Assembly (NCBI GenBank): GCA_025331565.1
Contig: JAFREQ010000012.1
Location: 13,072,501 to 13,136,500, forward strand
Direction of reading: 5' to 3'
DNA from: Holacanthus passer
Lineage: Eukaryota > Chordata > Actinopteri > Pomacanthidae
DNA length: 64,000 nt
Shown: positions 1 to 13,400 of the stretch, piece by piece
How the letters are laid out: every line of letters begins with the position of its first letter
Numbering within the stretch: position 1 is the first letter of the stretch
Notes under the pieces: generated by a model
The model's input: the letters and a program-made list of their open reading frames with translations, nothing else
Told to the model about the DNA's origin: nothing
Databases searched by the model: none
Position numbers and translations under genes: made by a program

Positions 1-583
1 AGCTTTTATTTGAAGTCAGGTTTTCATGTTTCTCACTCGTTTTAGCTCCACTTTGTTCTCCACCAGATCCTGCCTCTTTAGTTGCTAAATGCTCCATGTG
101 TTCACCAGCTAGTCTGGTTGTGCTGCACAGTGTGTGTTTATCAGAGCTTTTGTTTTTGCTGGAAAAAAGCTGCCTGCTGCTGCTGGAAATGATAAGAATG
201 GAGAGAGTAAACCAAAAATAGGAAAGTTAGAGGCCCAATAAAAACAAATCCATGAACTGAAAGACACTAAAATGCTCTGTAGAGCTTAGGGGAACTGAGC
301 TGGGTGATTACTCACATATCACGTATCAAGTTACTTAATGAGTAAAGCTCAAAGTCCGATTGGAAGGCCACACCCAGCAGTAATGTTGGTGCAACAGACA
401 CCATGAAGGAAACAATTTATAGTAATATAGTTACTTCAATGTTCAACCTTTCATTCTGGTGTTAAGTTAGTTTTCCACCATTTTGCATATTATGTGTATT
501 ATATGCTGACTCTCAGGTGTCTAATGTCCAAAACTCACTTGTGTAAATACTGTTATGCGCAAAGCGTTGGAGGAGTATCCCAC

Positions 584-3500
584 CTGTAATGAACGGAGTG
601 AGCGTGGGCTTGATGGTGGTTGGTATCGGCACACACTTTTTGCAGGCTTGGTCTTTGCATTCGTAGCCGGCTTTACATCTGCACACAGCGTTATGAGTGG
701 CGTTACAGTGCGACTTATACTCCATGTTCACTGTAAAAAACAAACAAACAACAACAACAAAAAAATGACAGTTGTCATTAAAAGATCAAGTTTAATCATA
801 ATTCTGAGTATGTTGTGTGTATGACGAACAGAAAGGTTGTTTTGAAAATGTGACACAAATCAGAAAATGAAAAATGACTCACTGACGAGGCATGGCAGGT
901 AATGATTCTGGTTCTGAGTCATAAGACGGTTATATTATCACATTTGATACCTATTCTTCAGAGATAGCTCAGTGAAATCAGTATTTCAATTTGATGAAAC
1001 ATTTTCTTTCTTAGCAAATGCTTTAACATGCATGCTTTAATTAACAAGGAGAAAACTACTTACATGAGCACCCATAGTCATCACAAAACATTTGCTCGTT
1101 AGATTATAAAGCTACAACCATGACAACCATACATAGTGTTGAATAGTAGTAATTTTGCGTCATTTAGGGTCATAGCTCAGAGAGAACTTCAGATCTTAAT
1201 GGTTAGATTTTGTACCTGAGCTGATGTGACCGCACATGTGGATGATCTACAGCTAAAACATTTTTTACACATTTTCATTAAGTCTGTTGGAGGTAATTAC
1301 ATCATTACTACATTATTATGTTCACTATACTCGCGCCTTTGTAAATTTGTTCCCATGTAAATTTGTGAATATCTTCTTTTTAGCCTGTTTAAATTGCTCT
1401 TTTTTTTTTAAACTATTTAACCTTCTATCCTTTTTGCTGCTGTACATTGTGAATTTCCCCACTGTAGGACAAATAAAGGTTTATCTTATCTTATCTTATC
1501 TTGCTACACCCCGCAGTGTCCCACTGCTGCAAATGTCTCCACAGTTTGACATTTCATATTTAGAACAGATTATGAAAAACACTGCAGGTGAGTAATATAC
1601 GTATAATCTTAAATTTGTTATTCTTTTTGCTTGCCCTCCTCACTGGGAGGAAACATTTTAACACAGAGCAGTGAATCTAAGGTTTGGGGCTGGCAAAGAT
1701 TCCTACTCAAGGCGCCTTTAGCGGGGTTGAAAGGGTGGGTCATTACCCCACTCACTACTTTGCCCTGCTGTCCCACGCTGATCCATTATAGTGCAACGAC
1801 TTAAGTCTTCAAATTGCTGTTAGTCTAAGATCCGTAAACAGGATCGTCATAAGATGTGCATGTAAAAGTTATGCAGCATCAACAGGTTATAACTGATGAT
1901 GTAAATCAGTCATTTAAGGGGATGTGAGAACTTCACACTGTAGGAAAGCATCACTATTAAAGTTTAAACTATGTGGCCTCCTTTGCAACTCTGCTTCCAT
2001 CCTCGTTAATTGACGAAGACCAAAGCATAGCAAAAAACAAAAAAAACATTAATACTGATTGCAAGAGCACTGTGTGAAATTTTTGTGTGGGTTGAATCAT
2101 TTCCACCTATTATTTTCCATATCCGTTAATTGGCACGAAGCCCCTTCATGTGTCGCACCAAAGGCCTTTGACATTTCAAACACCCACCTTCATCCCCCCA
2201 AAATTCTGCAACAGCTATCAAAGCGTTCTGCATCTAATGTCAGATTTTAAAAAGGTTTGTTCACTGCTGCAGTGTAACATTGGATCAAATCAAGCCAACA
2301 CTGTGCAAAGAAAGCATCTCGGTGCACGTCGAAGTCCAACTCTACTAAAATATTAACATAAAAATTCGTTCTGAGAATCACATACTTTCTCTTCATGTTT
2401 TCTGTCTTCTCTGTTTTCCACAGTGACATTTAAAAATAAGCATAACAGCTTGTTTTTGCTCACCTGTAGCAGGGCAGAGACCTGAGTAATAACATAGGAT
2501 ATGACATTTCTGTCTGCTGCTCTTTCCGATGTTTACCACTTTTCTGTGTTTTTCTTTTTTTCCACTGACATGACGATGGTCTACTTTTTGAAACTCCTCC
2601 TGTCTTTGCCACAGCTGGTGGGCTGTGCTGCAGATACCGCTGTTATTACCACATAACCATCAAACTGTTCTGCAGAATCCCACCATAATAACCCCATGAT
2701 CTGGTTCATAGAGGGCTTCTCAGACACCCTCCCCATGCCCTCTTCATTTGTATCTCTCTCTGACTGTATCCCACCATGACACACAAAATGGGAAATCCCC
2801 CTTGCATATGTGACTTTAGGTTTGTATGGGCAAGCTTCTCTGAAATCATGATCTACAGACAGAGTTGAGTAACAGCTTGTCTTCTCTAAGGTTTTAAGTT
2901 GGTGGTCAGGACTAGAGAGGAGCGATGAATCACTGACATATCATGTTCAATAGACAGAATCGCAGACATCACACATGACACACACAAAATAAACTGAACC
3001 ACAATGTTTCAGGGGTGGCAGAAATGACGCTCTGTGTTTCTGTGTTTCATTTGTTGAGACTTTGGCTGGCTTTCTTCTTCTACCTGCATATTTGATAATG
3101 AGACTAATAATCATGTATTAGTAACGTACAGACCTTAAACCTTTATGTTCTGTCCTGGCTTATGATACAAAGCAAAGTAAAGGAGGATTCAAATCTCCCT
3201 TATGAACATCCCTTTAAAGCATCTTCAAATCACTGTAGAATGACATGGCATGGTAACGTTTTATATAATATCATATAAACGGTAATAATATTGTTGTTAC
3301 CAGGCTGTTTCGGTTGTAGGTCTAATAATAGGAGTTCAGGTCTCACACATACTTGGCACCTCACCCCAAAGACAAAAGCTGTGAAAGTACTCACATCTAT
3401 TGCAGGTGTCACAAATATTGCAGTCCATGTCCACGTTGTAGGTGTCACTGTACCTCTCACCCATGCAAGGTTCACACTGAGAGTCACACCCAACCGAACG

Positions 3501-4113
3501 CCGAGCCAAACGTCTACCTGAGCGCAAACAGTAATTTACAGTTATAACCCGTTTACATCAAAACTATCAAATCTATCAAGATGAGAAGGAATCACTGTAC
3601 CTGGCGGGCACTTGCTACAGCAATACTCAGGCTTGTCCACTGGCCATTCATATTGTGTCTTGTTGCACTGTATGGAAAGCACAGCAGACAGGAAAGACAG
3701 ACTGCACAGGAAAGCAAAAGCAAGCGAACAGAGTGGCTGCATCTGAGAAGAGGAAGACAAGAGGAAGAGGACGAAGAAGAAGAGGATGAGCAGAAAGAGG
3801 AGGTGGAGGAAAACTATGATTTGTTTGGTCAGATATGCTCACATACTAACCAACAGAGACTGAGTGAACATGAAAAAACGTCAGGTCTCTGCACTTTATA
3901 GTAATCACACACATCATTATAGATACTTGACTTGGCAGTGAAGCTACACAACATACACACATTTCACACACTGACAAAGAAATTCAGCCTTTTACTAATA
4001 CACACGTTCTACTTACTCTACAGACGATTACAAGTGTATTACTGTATAAAGCTACTAACATTTAACATGACAGGACACGGCTGAAAAAAGTCTTGTTACA
4101 GTCTGAACTTACC
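584..4113 (-). CDS. cd27: CD27-like TNF receptor superfamily member, 5' part of gene
   Basis: Partial gene. Coding exons are 3601-3742 (ATG at 3742), 3395-3517 and 584-730, with phases 1-1-1 that join cleanly. The first exon gives a signal peptide (LCSLAFAFLCSLSFLSAVLS) and the start of cysteine-rich domain 1 (YCCSKCPPG). The second gives CxxC-rich CRD1/2 sequence (CDSQCEPCMGE, CNICDTCNR). The third gives HCNATHNAVCRCKAGYECKD, then QACKKCVPIP, then a Thr/Pro stalk. The CRCKAGYxCKDxxCKxC pattern resembles CD27, which sits near TNFRSF1A in mammals; CD27 is a T/B-cell costimulatory receptor for CD70. Transmembrane and cytoplasmic exons were not found and must lie left of position 1. A polypyrimidine tract and AG just before the ATG, plus a strong donor at 4113 (CCAAG/GTAAGT on the minus strand), suggest a non-coding first exon ending at 4113. 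The alternative identity is TNFRSF9, whose short CRDs look similar. TNFR family is near certain; the exact member is moderate. Confidence 0.72.
1290..1505 (+). repeat. Non-LTR retrotransposon 3' tail (L2/Rex-like) in intron
   Basis: The stretch ends in GTGAATTTCCCCACTGTAGG, then ACAAATAAAGG and four TTATC repeats. This TCCCC...AATAAAGG...(TTATC)n ending is the usual 3' end of a common teleost LINE family. It lies in the 2.66-kb intron of the CD27-like gene. Related tails occur near 7000 and 13000 (opposite orientation) and near 60800. I see nothing else convincing in the intron from 731 to 3394. Confidence 0.6.
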
Positions 4114-6179
4114 TTGGACGAGACAGTGAGACAAGATGCAACCTGGGACCCTCTGAGTGTGAGACTGAACAGGGGACCAGAAGTGTGTCGGAGGATTAAT
4201 CATAAAATGTCACTGATGACTCATAACGAAAGCCTAACATTATACTTGTGTCTTAAGAAACTCGTTGCCCTGCTCTCTCATCCTTTCGCTGTCTCTTTTT
4301 TCTGAGACCCCCTGGCTGTGCACAAAAACATGCCCTCCTCCAGCCTCCACTTTTTTTCCACCATCTCTCTCGTTTCATCCTAAATCAACCTCTTGGCTGC
4401 AAACAATTTCCTACTCTCTCTCTTCTCATCTGCTTCTTTCCCACCCTCTTAGATTTGAATGATGAAGTCATTTCTGTGAAAATATCATACACCACTCATT
4501 TAATGCCGATCCATCCTGTAGCTCTTACAGAAAGCTGTTGAGGAGATAAACATTATTCAAAGAAATGACATTATGTTGATGATACTGCTCTGTTACTTTA
4601 TAACGAACGCAAAGACAAGACTAAACTTCCTATTAGAAAGTGACATTAGTCATCTCATCACAAATATCAAAATTCATATATCAAGATATAAAATGCACTG
4701 TGTGAATGATCTGATCTATCTGCCCTCAGATGAAGTGATATGCAACATATCAGGAGGTGCAAACCGAATGCAGGATTCGATTTGCTATATATTTTTTTAA
4801 TAGTAATTTATGTTAACTGCATTGCCTCGGTATGTAGTACTTTCTATGTGTGGTTGCTAAGATAATTATCTGTCTCACTCACTTTGGCTTCAGTTGTCCA
4901 GATGACAGTAAAATGCTATCTGGGAAATTCCTTCACTTACAGTATAAACTATAAGCTGTGAAAACTTTGTCTTTTATGACTTATTAGTGATGATCACCTG
5001 ATTTGCATATGTGTGAAGATCTTTCCCAAAAGCTTCCTAAAACTTCTGATATCTTCTTTCTTGATTGCCGGTGTCTCTTTTTTAAAGATTTCCCCTACAG
5101 CAACATCATCTTTAACAGATGAGCGTCGGGGTATCTGAGGCTCTTCTTCAGCTCGTCCACCATTCAGTTGTTAGGTGCTCTTTTCAACACCCTACATTCT
5201 TCACAGAAACCAGGCTACAACACGTGACCTCTTGTCAACTGTGAAACGGGGCCTGAGGCTGACAAAGCAGCCTCAGAAAGGGACTGGCTCGAAGGCTCGG
5301 TGTGGTTCTCGGCGGGCATTGCCACTCAAATAGAGTACAGAGATGACTCCAAGGGATGACTGAGCATTAAAATCATTCTGAACTGACTTAGAGCAAATCT
5401 GGTCAGGCTTATCTTGAGGTTTCAGTATTAGGCTGCATGACGGTAAGGATTTGTATGTTTGATTAGAACTTCAGAGGAATCTTTGCTAAGAACATGTTGA
5501 CTGTGTTGTGTTAAAGTAAACAGATAGTTAACACAAGCTATTTTTGACTTGGCTTGAAAGAGAAAATTTACATGCAGACTCAGAACTGGGCCGCTCAGTC
5601 GTCACAGCTGGCCACAGGCTCTCTGAAACTCTCCAGTCTGAGTGTTTGCACGTGCATGTATATGAGAAGACCTACTTAAAGTGTCTGCATGTCACATGGG
5701 GCGGTGGCGATATTTGACAATTTGTGTGTGTGACAGAGAGAAGGAGGAAGAATGAAGAGACGAAGGATGTGGTTTTTTCTGAGGAAGCACTTGTCTTGCT
5801 CTGCTGACTGAGCTCTTTCATGTACTGTACCAGCAAAGTCACGGGATGCTATGCTCTGCTGGCCTGTAGAAGTAAAACCCACTCCAACCTATTCTTTTCT
5901 TTAATTATAGTGTTCGTAATTACAGTGCATGAAGTTCTACATTGTCTGCACTTACTCTATACAGAAATATACCTAAATTGAAGGCGAATTTACTGTAAAC
6001 CCAAAACACTTTATTTCAACCCTCTTAATATCTTTAATTTCTATATTAAATACATGAGTAACTTAAAATGCAGTTTCTTAAATGTTGCTTAAATCTTAAG
6101 TTATTTAGTTAATTGCTGTATGAGAAAGTTATAATGGCAAATTTCTCCCTGAATTTTTCATGACATCAAAATGTGGTTA

Positions 6180-8245
6180 AAGATAATCAAGGGGCGAATT
6201 AAGGTCATCTTGCAAAAAACTCTCATTCAACCTCCTTTTAACTTTTTTTTTTTTGGGGGCATTCATTAAGGAGAAATCAATGTACATGTATTGGAGTGGA
6301 ACAAGGAATGTGTTGTGTAATACATGTCATGCACCAGTGCAGATTTAGATATAGATCTAGAATCCGCCTATGCTCAATCATTGTTCATTTCACCGGGAAG
6401 GAACCAGGATCACCAGGAAACACTGATGAATGAAGAACTGAGAGAAAACTTTGCTGTTTTTGGATTGTTGCCACTAGAGAGGCAAACCATTTTAAGTATG
6501 AGCTGAGGGTAGCACTTGAGTGAAGGCCATGTTGTTATCAATGTCAGAGGGGTTTATCCTCTACATAGTCAGACTTGGCTCCTCTTTTATCTGCTTTAAA
6601 GCTGTAATATAAAGGACTGGAGGTTTAATGTCTAATGAATGTGATGCGCCTGACAGGTTCATGGCTGCTCACCTGTCTGCTCATTACATGTATTTAAGTG
6701 TGTGCTTTGGCCCACAGTTGCCTTCTTGATAAACGGAGTTCATTTACACACCAGAAAACACTGATGAATGAAGAACTGAGAGAAAATTCTGCTGTTCTGC
6801 AAAACACAATTAACCAAGGGTAACCTCAAGAAAGTCCATGTTGTTACCAATGTCATTTTTTTTTTTTATTTCATTCACTCAATTTGACCTTATGTGTGAG
6901 TGAGTTATTTAAGGTCATCTTACAAATGATGTCAAATTGAAGTATTTCTTCCTCTCGTTCAAACTTTTTTAAAACTAATTATAAGATAAGATAAACCTAT
7001 ATTCGTCCCTCAGTGGGGAAATTTGCAATGCACAGCAGCAAAGACAATAGGACAGTTAAATAGTAAAAAATGCAAAATATAACAAGCTAAAAAGTATTTA
7101 CAAATTTAACAAATATACACGAGATTATATACAGATATACATGAGATATGGATGAGAATATGGGTATGAGAAGTATGACCAGTAAATAAATATGATCAGT
7201 AATATCAAATTTGAAATATTGCACTTGAATGAAATTTAAGATTTGCATGCATAAAGAAATGAATGTAAATGCAACGGAGTAAGGAATATGATGTTCAATG
7301 GATGTCATACACCTGACAGGTTCATGGCTGCTCACCTGTCTGCTCATTACATGTATGTAAGTGTGTGCTTTAGTAGTTTAGTTTAATTCATAGTTGCATT
7401 CTCATCTTTCATCTGCTGCTTCATCTGTAATGTTTTCATCCTCCGGTGGATACCAAGGTTCACTACCATGGCAAAATGGACACAATCTGACCTTGTGTGC
7501 ACAGAACATGTTGCATATAGCTTGATGAGGTTATTTAAGGTCATCTTGCAAAATGATGTCGAATTAAAGTATTTCTGTCATTCTGAACTTTTTTTCAACT
7601 AATTTTAAGTTTTACATGCACGAAGGAGAAATGAATGTAAATGTGGAGCGGAGTAAGGAATATGATGTTCAATGGATGTCATACATATGCCCAGAGTACC
7701 TTGATAAGGGGGTTAAGGTCATGTTACACAATGATGTCAAATTAAAATATTTCTACCTGTCATTCTGACTTAAAAAAAAAAAAAAAAAACTAAACTAAAC
7801 TATGCATGCAGGAGAAATGAGTGTGAAGGCAGTGAAGTGGAGTCAGGTTTATAATGGATGTGATGCGCCTGACAGGTTCGTGGCTGCTCACCTGTCTGCT
7901 CATTACTTGTATTTGGCTCATCATTTATCTTACTACCATCTTTTATCTGCTTTAATATTTTCATCCTCAGGTGGACTCCAGGTTTACTACCATGGCCAAA
8001 TCTGACCTTGTGTGCACAGTATATGTTGCATAGGGTATATATAGAGTTGCATAGAGCACTTGATGAGTGGGTGATTTAAGGTCATCTTGCAAAATGATGT
8101 CAAATTAAAATATTTCTACCTGTCATTCAGAAAACTAAACTATGCACGAAGGAGAAATGAGTGTGAAGGCAGTGGAGTAGAGTCAGGTGTGTAATGGATG
8201 TGACGCACCTGTCAGGTGAAGAGCTGCTCACCTATCTCCATGCAC
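6180..8245 (+). repeat. Cluster of degenerate direct repeats upstream of tnfrsf1a
   Basis: Two sequence blocks recur in the same orientation. Block 1, AAGGTCATCTTGCAAAATGA with variants, is at about 6201, 6911, 7537, 7715 and 8078, usually followed by GTCAAATTAAAGTATTTCT. Block 2, around GACAGGTTCATGGCTGCTCA, is at about 6651, 7314, 7870 and 8210. A third block near AGGAGAAATGAGTGTGAAGG accompanies them. Spacings vary (about 180-710 bp), so the array has been broken by indels. A non-LTR tail, in minus orientation, sits at about 6985-7200 inside it. No coding potential is seen. Confidence 0.7.
6980..7200 (-). repeat. Non-LTR retrotransposon 3' tail fragment
   Basis: On the plus strand the fragment reads ATAAGATAAACCTATATTCG, then TCCCTCAGTGGGGAAATTTG and an A-rich low-complexity stretch. 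This is the reverse complement of the tail type seen at 1290-1505. It is inserted in the decayed repeat cluster upstream of tnfrsf1a. Confidence 0.55.
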
Positions 8246-8279
8246 TGTAACGTGAGCTCTAACTCTCAGTCGTCTTCGA

Positions 8280-8400
8280 GCCAAACTCCTTTTCTTGAAA
8301 ACGGGCTCGTGACGCAGCGGTTTCCCGTTTGACTCCGCCCCCTCGCGCTCGGCAGTCGGGAGCTTCGCCGCCGTCGCTCCGACTCGGACACAAGATTTTT
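8280..8400 (+). promoter_or_regulatory. CpG/GC-box promoter of tnfrsf1a
   Basis: This is a short CpG-rich island in otherwise AT-rich DNA, with a GC box (CTCCGCCCCCTCGCGC near 8333). It ends just upstream of a candidate non-coding exon with a consensus donor (CCAG/GTAAGTG after 8493). Position and composition point to the tnfrsf1a core promoter. This is inference from sequence only. Confidence 0.55.
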
Positions 8401-8493
8401 AAAAAGTTATATTAAACTATGCATTAATGTGGACACAAGGATATGGAGTGAAGACCCCCCCCCTCCCTTAGTCGTTGAACAGCGCTCGTCCAG
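8400..8493 (+). other. tnfrsf1a: Candidate non-coding exon 1 of tnfrsf1a
   Basis: The segment follows the GC-rich promoter-like block and ends with CAG/GTAAGTGAG, a near-perfect donor. The next usable acceptor with a pyrimidine tract is TTTTCCTCGCAG at 10419, which opens the exon carrying the tnfrsf1a ATG (10456). The 1.9-kb intron between them (8494-10419) shows no exon I can support. The exact transcription start is unknown. Confidence 0.5.
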
Positions 8494-10455
8494 GTAAGTG
8501 AGGGTGAAATACCTCGGTCTGTGGGCAGAGATCGTATCGGGCTGCTGTGGGCGTCATGTGCTGTTTTATCCAAATCGAAACCAGCAACAAACAGTCAAAT
8601 CTGGAGCGAAGATTTTCAAATGACTTTATCTGTAAACACACAAGACTCCAAGTTGAGTGTGTTTGAAGTGACTGACAGTTGTCAAAGTTCAGGTGGGGCG
8701 GAATTTTATTTTTTTCTAAAATTGGCTTCAGACCAATTTAACTACTCGTTGAATGTTGAGTATATGAATACATAACTTTACATGTGTTTCTCTTTCTGAA
8801 TTGCTTATAAAAAGTTATTTTTTAACACAACCTTAAATGACTCTGACAATAATGAAAAATATGCCCAGAATTTGCCATTAATATCAAACTTCTTACATCT
8901 CAGTTTAAAGGTCAATTTAAGGTTTTATTTGTGGCAATAAAACAAAATGAAATGGTTTTACTCTTCAATCCATATAACACTAATAAACAGGCTTGCTTAC
9001 CTATAGTCGACCTTGTAGAAAATTTCGTTTTATCTGCTTGGGTGTCAATAAAAACCACATCTGAAACTTCAGCCCACTCCCCAATGTAACATGATGGTTG
9101 CTCACACATAAGCAGGCCTGACAACTGTTTTTCATTTAGACATGTCTCTGGTAGAAAGTACTTCCAAGCTCCCACAGAAAAGTGTTTGGATGATTAATAA
9201 CCGGGACACATTGGTCCAGATCCAGGGCCGGGGCCACAGGGGCATTGGCCCCCTGGACGCCCCCAGACCCCTGCATGATATCGGCCTGAGTAAATATTTA
9301 GAAAAATCCTATTTCCCCCTGCCAAAAAATTGTTTCAGGAAGGCTTTTGAGTTTTCCAAATGTCATTTTTCCACATCAAATGAAATTCCCTTGATCTCCA
9401 TTTTGTTGGTTTGGCAGCAGAAATCTCAGGTAAATCTGAAACTAAGATATCAGGTAAAGTGACCATTAAGGTAATCAGGTCAAGGGTCAGGAGGTGGAGG
9501 AGGTGATGCTTCATAAAATGTGTAGAGCCACTTAAATCTTCCATTTATACATCAGGAAACACTGATAGATGATGATTTCCTGTTCTGCAAAATATTTTCG
9601 GAAGGGTTTATCCTCTTCACTCTGGTCATTTTAGGACTCAGATTAGATTAGGCTCAGCTTTGCATAGTCAGACATGGCTCAGCCTTTATCCGATATAAAG
9701 CTATAATGTTTTCAGCCTCAGGTGGACTTTACACTTACTAACTTAGCACAGTCTGATCTTGTGTGTACAGCTTTGGTTGCATATTCCCTGAGTACTTTAT
9801 GTTAATCAAAATACCACACAAAAGGCAAGTGGAGTGAAAAATGAGAGGACTGGGGGAGGGGGGGTTAATGGGGCCGGTAATAGGGTAAAATTACATGGAC
9901 CTGATTGTAATTTGGCTCATTTTTTTCAATACAAGGTTCATAAAGCTTCATGAATAAGATGCAGGAAGCTTCTATTTAAAGGAACATTATGCAAGAATTG
10001 GTATTGTTTGCAACAGTTTCTTAACGCAATCCACTTGTACACCACTGTAAATATGGACATCTGTACTTGTGAATTTGTTCTGATTGCATTACTCATGCTC
10101 AAAAACCAGACGACACCTTTACTAATACAGCCAAACATCAAGCTAGTGCAAAAAGACATAGCTTCGCAAGCCAGTTAATATTTACTAAGTACCAGTCCAA
10201 CATCAAGAAGGCTGGCTCAGCGTCTGTCTTGCAGCCTTTTATTTTACGAAGCTCTCGCCAACAGCTTGAAGCCAGTCTGAGATTTACTCTTGTCTGGCCT
10301 CTTGCTCAGCCGCTCTCTTCTTAGCTTCCTCCATTAACGTCCTTTTGTGTCTCTTTGCCTCTGCCCTGATGTTGTTGCCCACTTGCCTCGAGGTGTTATA
10401 CAGATTGTTTTCCTCGCAGGTGGCCTCAGATGGATTGAGTTAAACCTGTGAGATA

Positions 10456-13400
10456 ATGGAGGGAGGTGTCCACAGAGGAAGATGGAACATAAAAGCCCCC
10501 GTTGGCATAATACTGCTCCTCATGGTAAGAAAAGTTAAGGTGATTCAAAAATACTTGCATGAATACAAAAAAACCTTTCTTTGTGTATTCATTGTGTGTT
10601 CTATTTTGCAGTGCATGTTCAACCCCACTTTGACACTGGTACAACCTCCAGAGAAAGACCCTTGTCCACATGGGGACTATTTAACTGAAGAGGAAATCTG
10701 TTGCAACAAATGCTCTCCAGGTACTGTTGGACCTCACCGCGCCACCACCACGATTCACATGCTCATTATTGGAAACATCACACAGGCAGATGTCTTCTTC
10801 TGCTATTAAACTCATTCTACAAAGTCTTAATTGTGTTTACATGTGATGTTGCACGTTTTCCAGGTTTTAAGCTTGCAGGAGATTGTCAAGCTGCGGGTCA
10901 GAGAACTAACTGCACACCCTGCCCCATTGGAGAATACACAGACCAGATGAACTATTCCCCCACCTGCAGACGATGCAGACGATGCAAAAGTAGAGTAACA
11001 TTCCCCCTTTTCCTGAATCAATTTCACCTCTTTGATTCGCAGGTGTTGTATCAGGTGATGGTTTGCTTTGTTCACTTTTTTCTCTTCTCAACTTTTCCAC
11101 AGCATCAAAGCATGAATTAGAGGTATCACAATGTGAAAGACACCAGAACACTATTTGTCGCTGTGAGGATGGTTACTTCAAATCCAAAATTGACTCGCAA
11201 ACCTCCGAGTGTCTCCAATGTAAAGAGTGTGGACCCAATGAAAAGGAGAAGAAGACATGTAAGTCTTAAGATCTGGCAATGTAATACAACCTCTATGCCA
11301 GAAAAGTTGGGACGCTGTGTAAAACATAAATAAAACAGAATGAGATCATTTGCTTGACCTCATTAAATATATGGTTTTTCTGGATTTGATGGCGGCAACA
11401 TATTTCAAACAAGTTGGGACAGGAGCAACAAAAGACTGAAAGTTGTGGACTGATCCAAAAACACCTGTTTGGATCAGTCCACAGGTAAACAGGTTCATTG
11501 GTAACAGGTGATAGTATCATGACTGGGTATGAAAGGTTCTTCCTGGAAAGACTCAGTCGTTGACAAGCAAGGATAAGAAAGAGGTTCACCACTTTGACAA
11601 ACACATGATTGTATAAAGGATATTACTACATGGGCTCAGGAAGACTTTGTAAAACCGCCTTTAGTTGCTAAACACAGTTCATTTGTATTCGATTACATTC
11701 TGTTATTTCTCTTATTTACATTTTACACAATGTCTTTTGGACACAACTTTTTTAGAATGGGGATTGAAAAATACACCAACACTCAATTATATTGATGTAA
11801 AAGCCTTTTTATTTATATTTATTACTTCTGCAGCTCATCACATATTTTCCCCATTTCATTTTTTGCCCAGGTACACCAGAGAAAAACACTGTGTGTGAAT
11901 GTAAAGAGGGCTACTACAGAGTCAATGACAAGTGTGAACTCTGCACGAAGTGAGTACACTCATGTATATAAACCTTTGGGACATGCATTGTTCCCGTCCC
12001 ATTGTCTGATTGTTTATTTAAAGTTGTTAATGGGGAAGTTGGTTTGCTGAATTGAAACTAGCAGCACACGTCGGACTTTGTTCAATCTTTCCATTTGTTG
12101 GCTACAGAAGAGAGAAGTTAGAAATGGGTCACTGCCATGTTCACAATTACAAAACAAGTGCTTATTTGTCAAATATACTGCGTCATGGGCTGATGTTTCA
12201 CCCAACATATGCCTAGTTCCCTGAGGGAGGAGCCCAAAAATATCTGGACAAAAATCCCTTTTGTGGTCCTACTGTATATATATTTATAAACCTTTTAGAC
12301 ATTTGTGTCAAATCTTTTTTTTAAGATTTGAAACGGGTTGAAATTTTCAAAATCAAAAAGCTTAAGCGTTGTTGTAAAGGAGTTACATCTGACCAAGATT
12401 TTCCTGGTTAGACAAAAACAAAAACACTTCCCTAGAAATTTAAAATGGATTTATCATAGAAAATTTAAACATAGTTGTTACCATAGTAGTACCCAGGAAC
12501 TAATGTCAGTGACAAATATGTCCAGTTATTAACCAGTAGGTGGACAGACACAGATATGTATCACATATTAAAGGAGAAAAAGGAAGAGGAACCAACTGCC
12601 CATAGATCCCACTCTATCCCCGCTCTTGTTCACATAAAGGCCTGAATGCAGTTATTATCAGTGACTGTGACAGATGAAGCATTTGCTCTATTTCAGTTAG
12701 GACCCTTTTCCTGTGTCGTGACTGTGAAACCGCACTGAAGGTGTTAACATACAGTTCGGCCTTTGTGTTTATTACTTCCTCTTTAAACTATGTGCTACTT
12801 CCTCAGTGTTGTGAAACGTCTTCTCTGTTCCCAACAGTTGTACCACCAAGTGCAAACATCTCTGTTCAACACCTTCTACTTCGAATACAAGAGGTGAGCA
12901 CTTGTAACAAGGACATGACTATCAGGCAAACACTGGTTTCCAGAATTACAATGATGTGTAATTCCTTTTTTATTCCTTTATTAATTCCACAATGGGGAAA
13001 TTTACAATGAGCTACAGCTACATTTGTCTGTTGTCTTAAATCAGACATATATCAGGGAATCTGTCTTGAAAAGTCTAAAAAAGCAAGCCTTAGATGATAT
13101 TAAAAATTCTTTGCAGAAGTCTTATTTCCTCTTGCCCATTATAGGTTATTGTATCATAATTGACAAATGGCAATTTTACTTTTTAACCGAATCAATCATT
13201 TTCAATTGGTTAATCCATCTATCTATTTTCTGCCACATATCTGGGTTCAGGTTGTGTTAATTTAATTAATTTAATTTCATTAGGAATTATTATTATATAC
13301 TGTTGGGAAGAACTGAAAGACGTGAAATAATATTTTCTTAGGCACAACTGGTTTCCCATCATGCTTTTCTGCTTGGGCCATTCTGATCATAAAAATTTGG

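Larger units (their letters stand above)
4200..8280. other. Intergenic region between cd27-like gene and tnfrsf1a
   Basis: No coding exon could be supported here. The left part is AT-rich and unremarkable. The right part (about 6180-8240) is a cluster of decayed repeats, described separately. The region separates two divergently transcribed TNF-receptor genes, so it should hold the upstream control DNA of both. Confidence 0.5.

Noticed and set aside
1..200. Possible dispersed repeat with phrases such as GCTAAATGCTCCATGTG
   Set aside because: The phrase is familiar from teleost DNA, but the segment is cut by the window edge and could not be delimited. No CD27 transmembrane exon was found here either.
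9200..9262. GC-rich palindrome-like phrase GGCCGGGGCCACAGGGGCATTGGCCCCC
   Set aside because: It looks like part of a dispersed element, but I could not define ends or a family, so it was not listed as a feature.
10200..10400. Possible coding remnant on the minus strand (Glu/Ala/Arg-rich)
   Set aside because: A short basic/acidic stretch in the tnfrsf1a 5' intron, with no splice sites or recognised homology.
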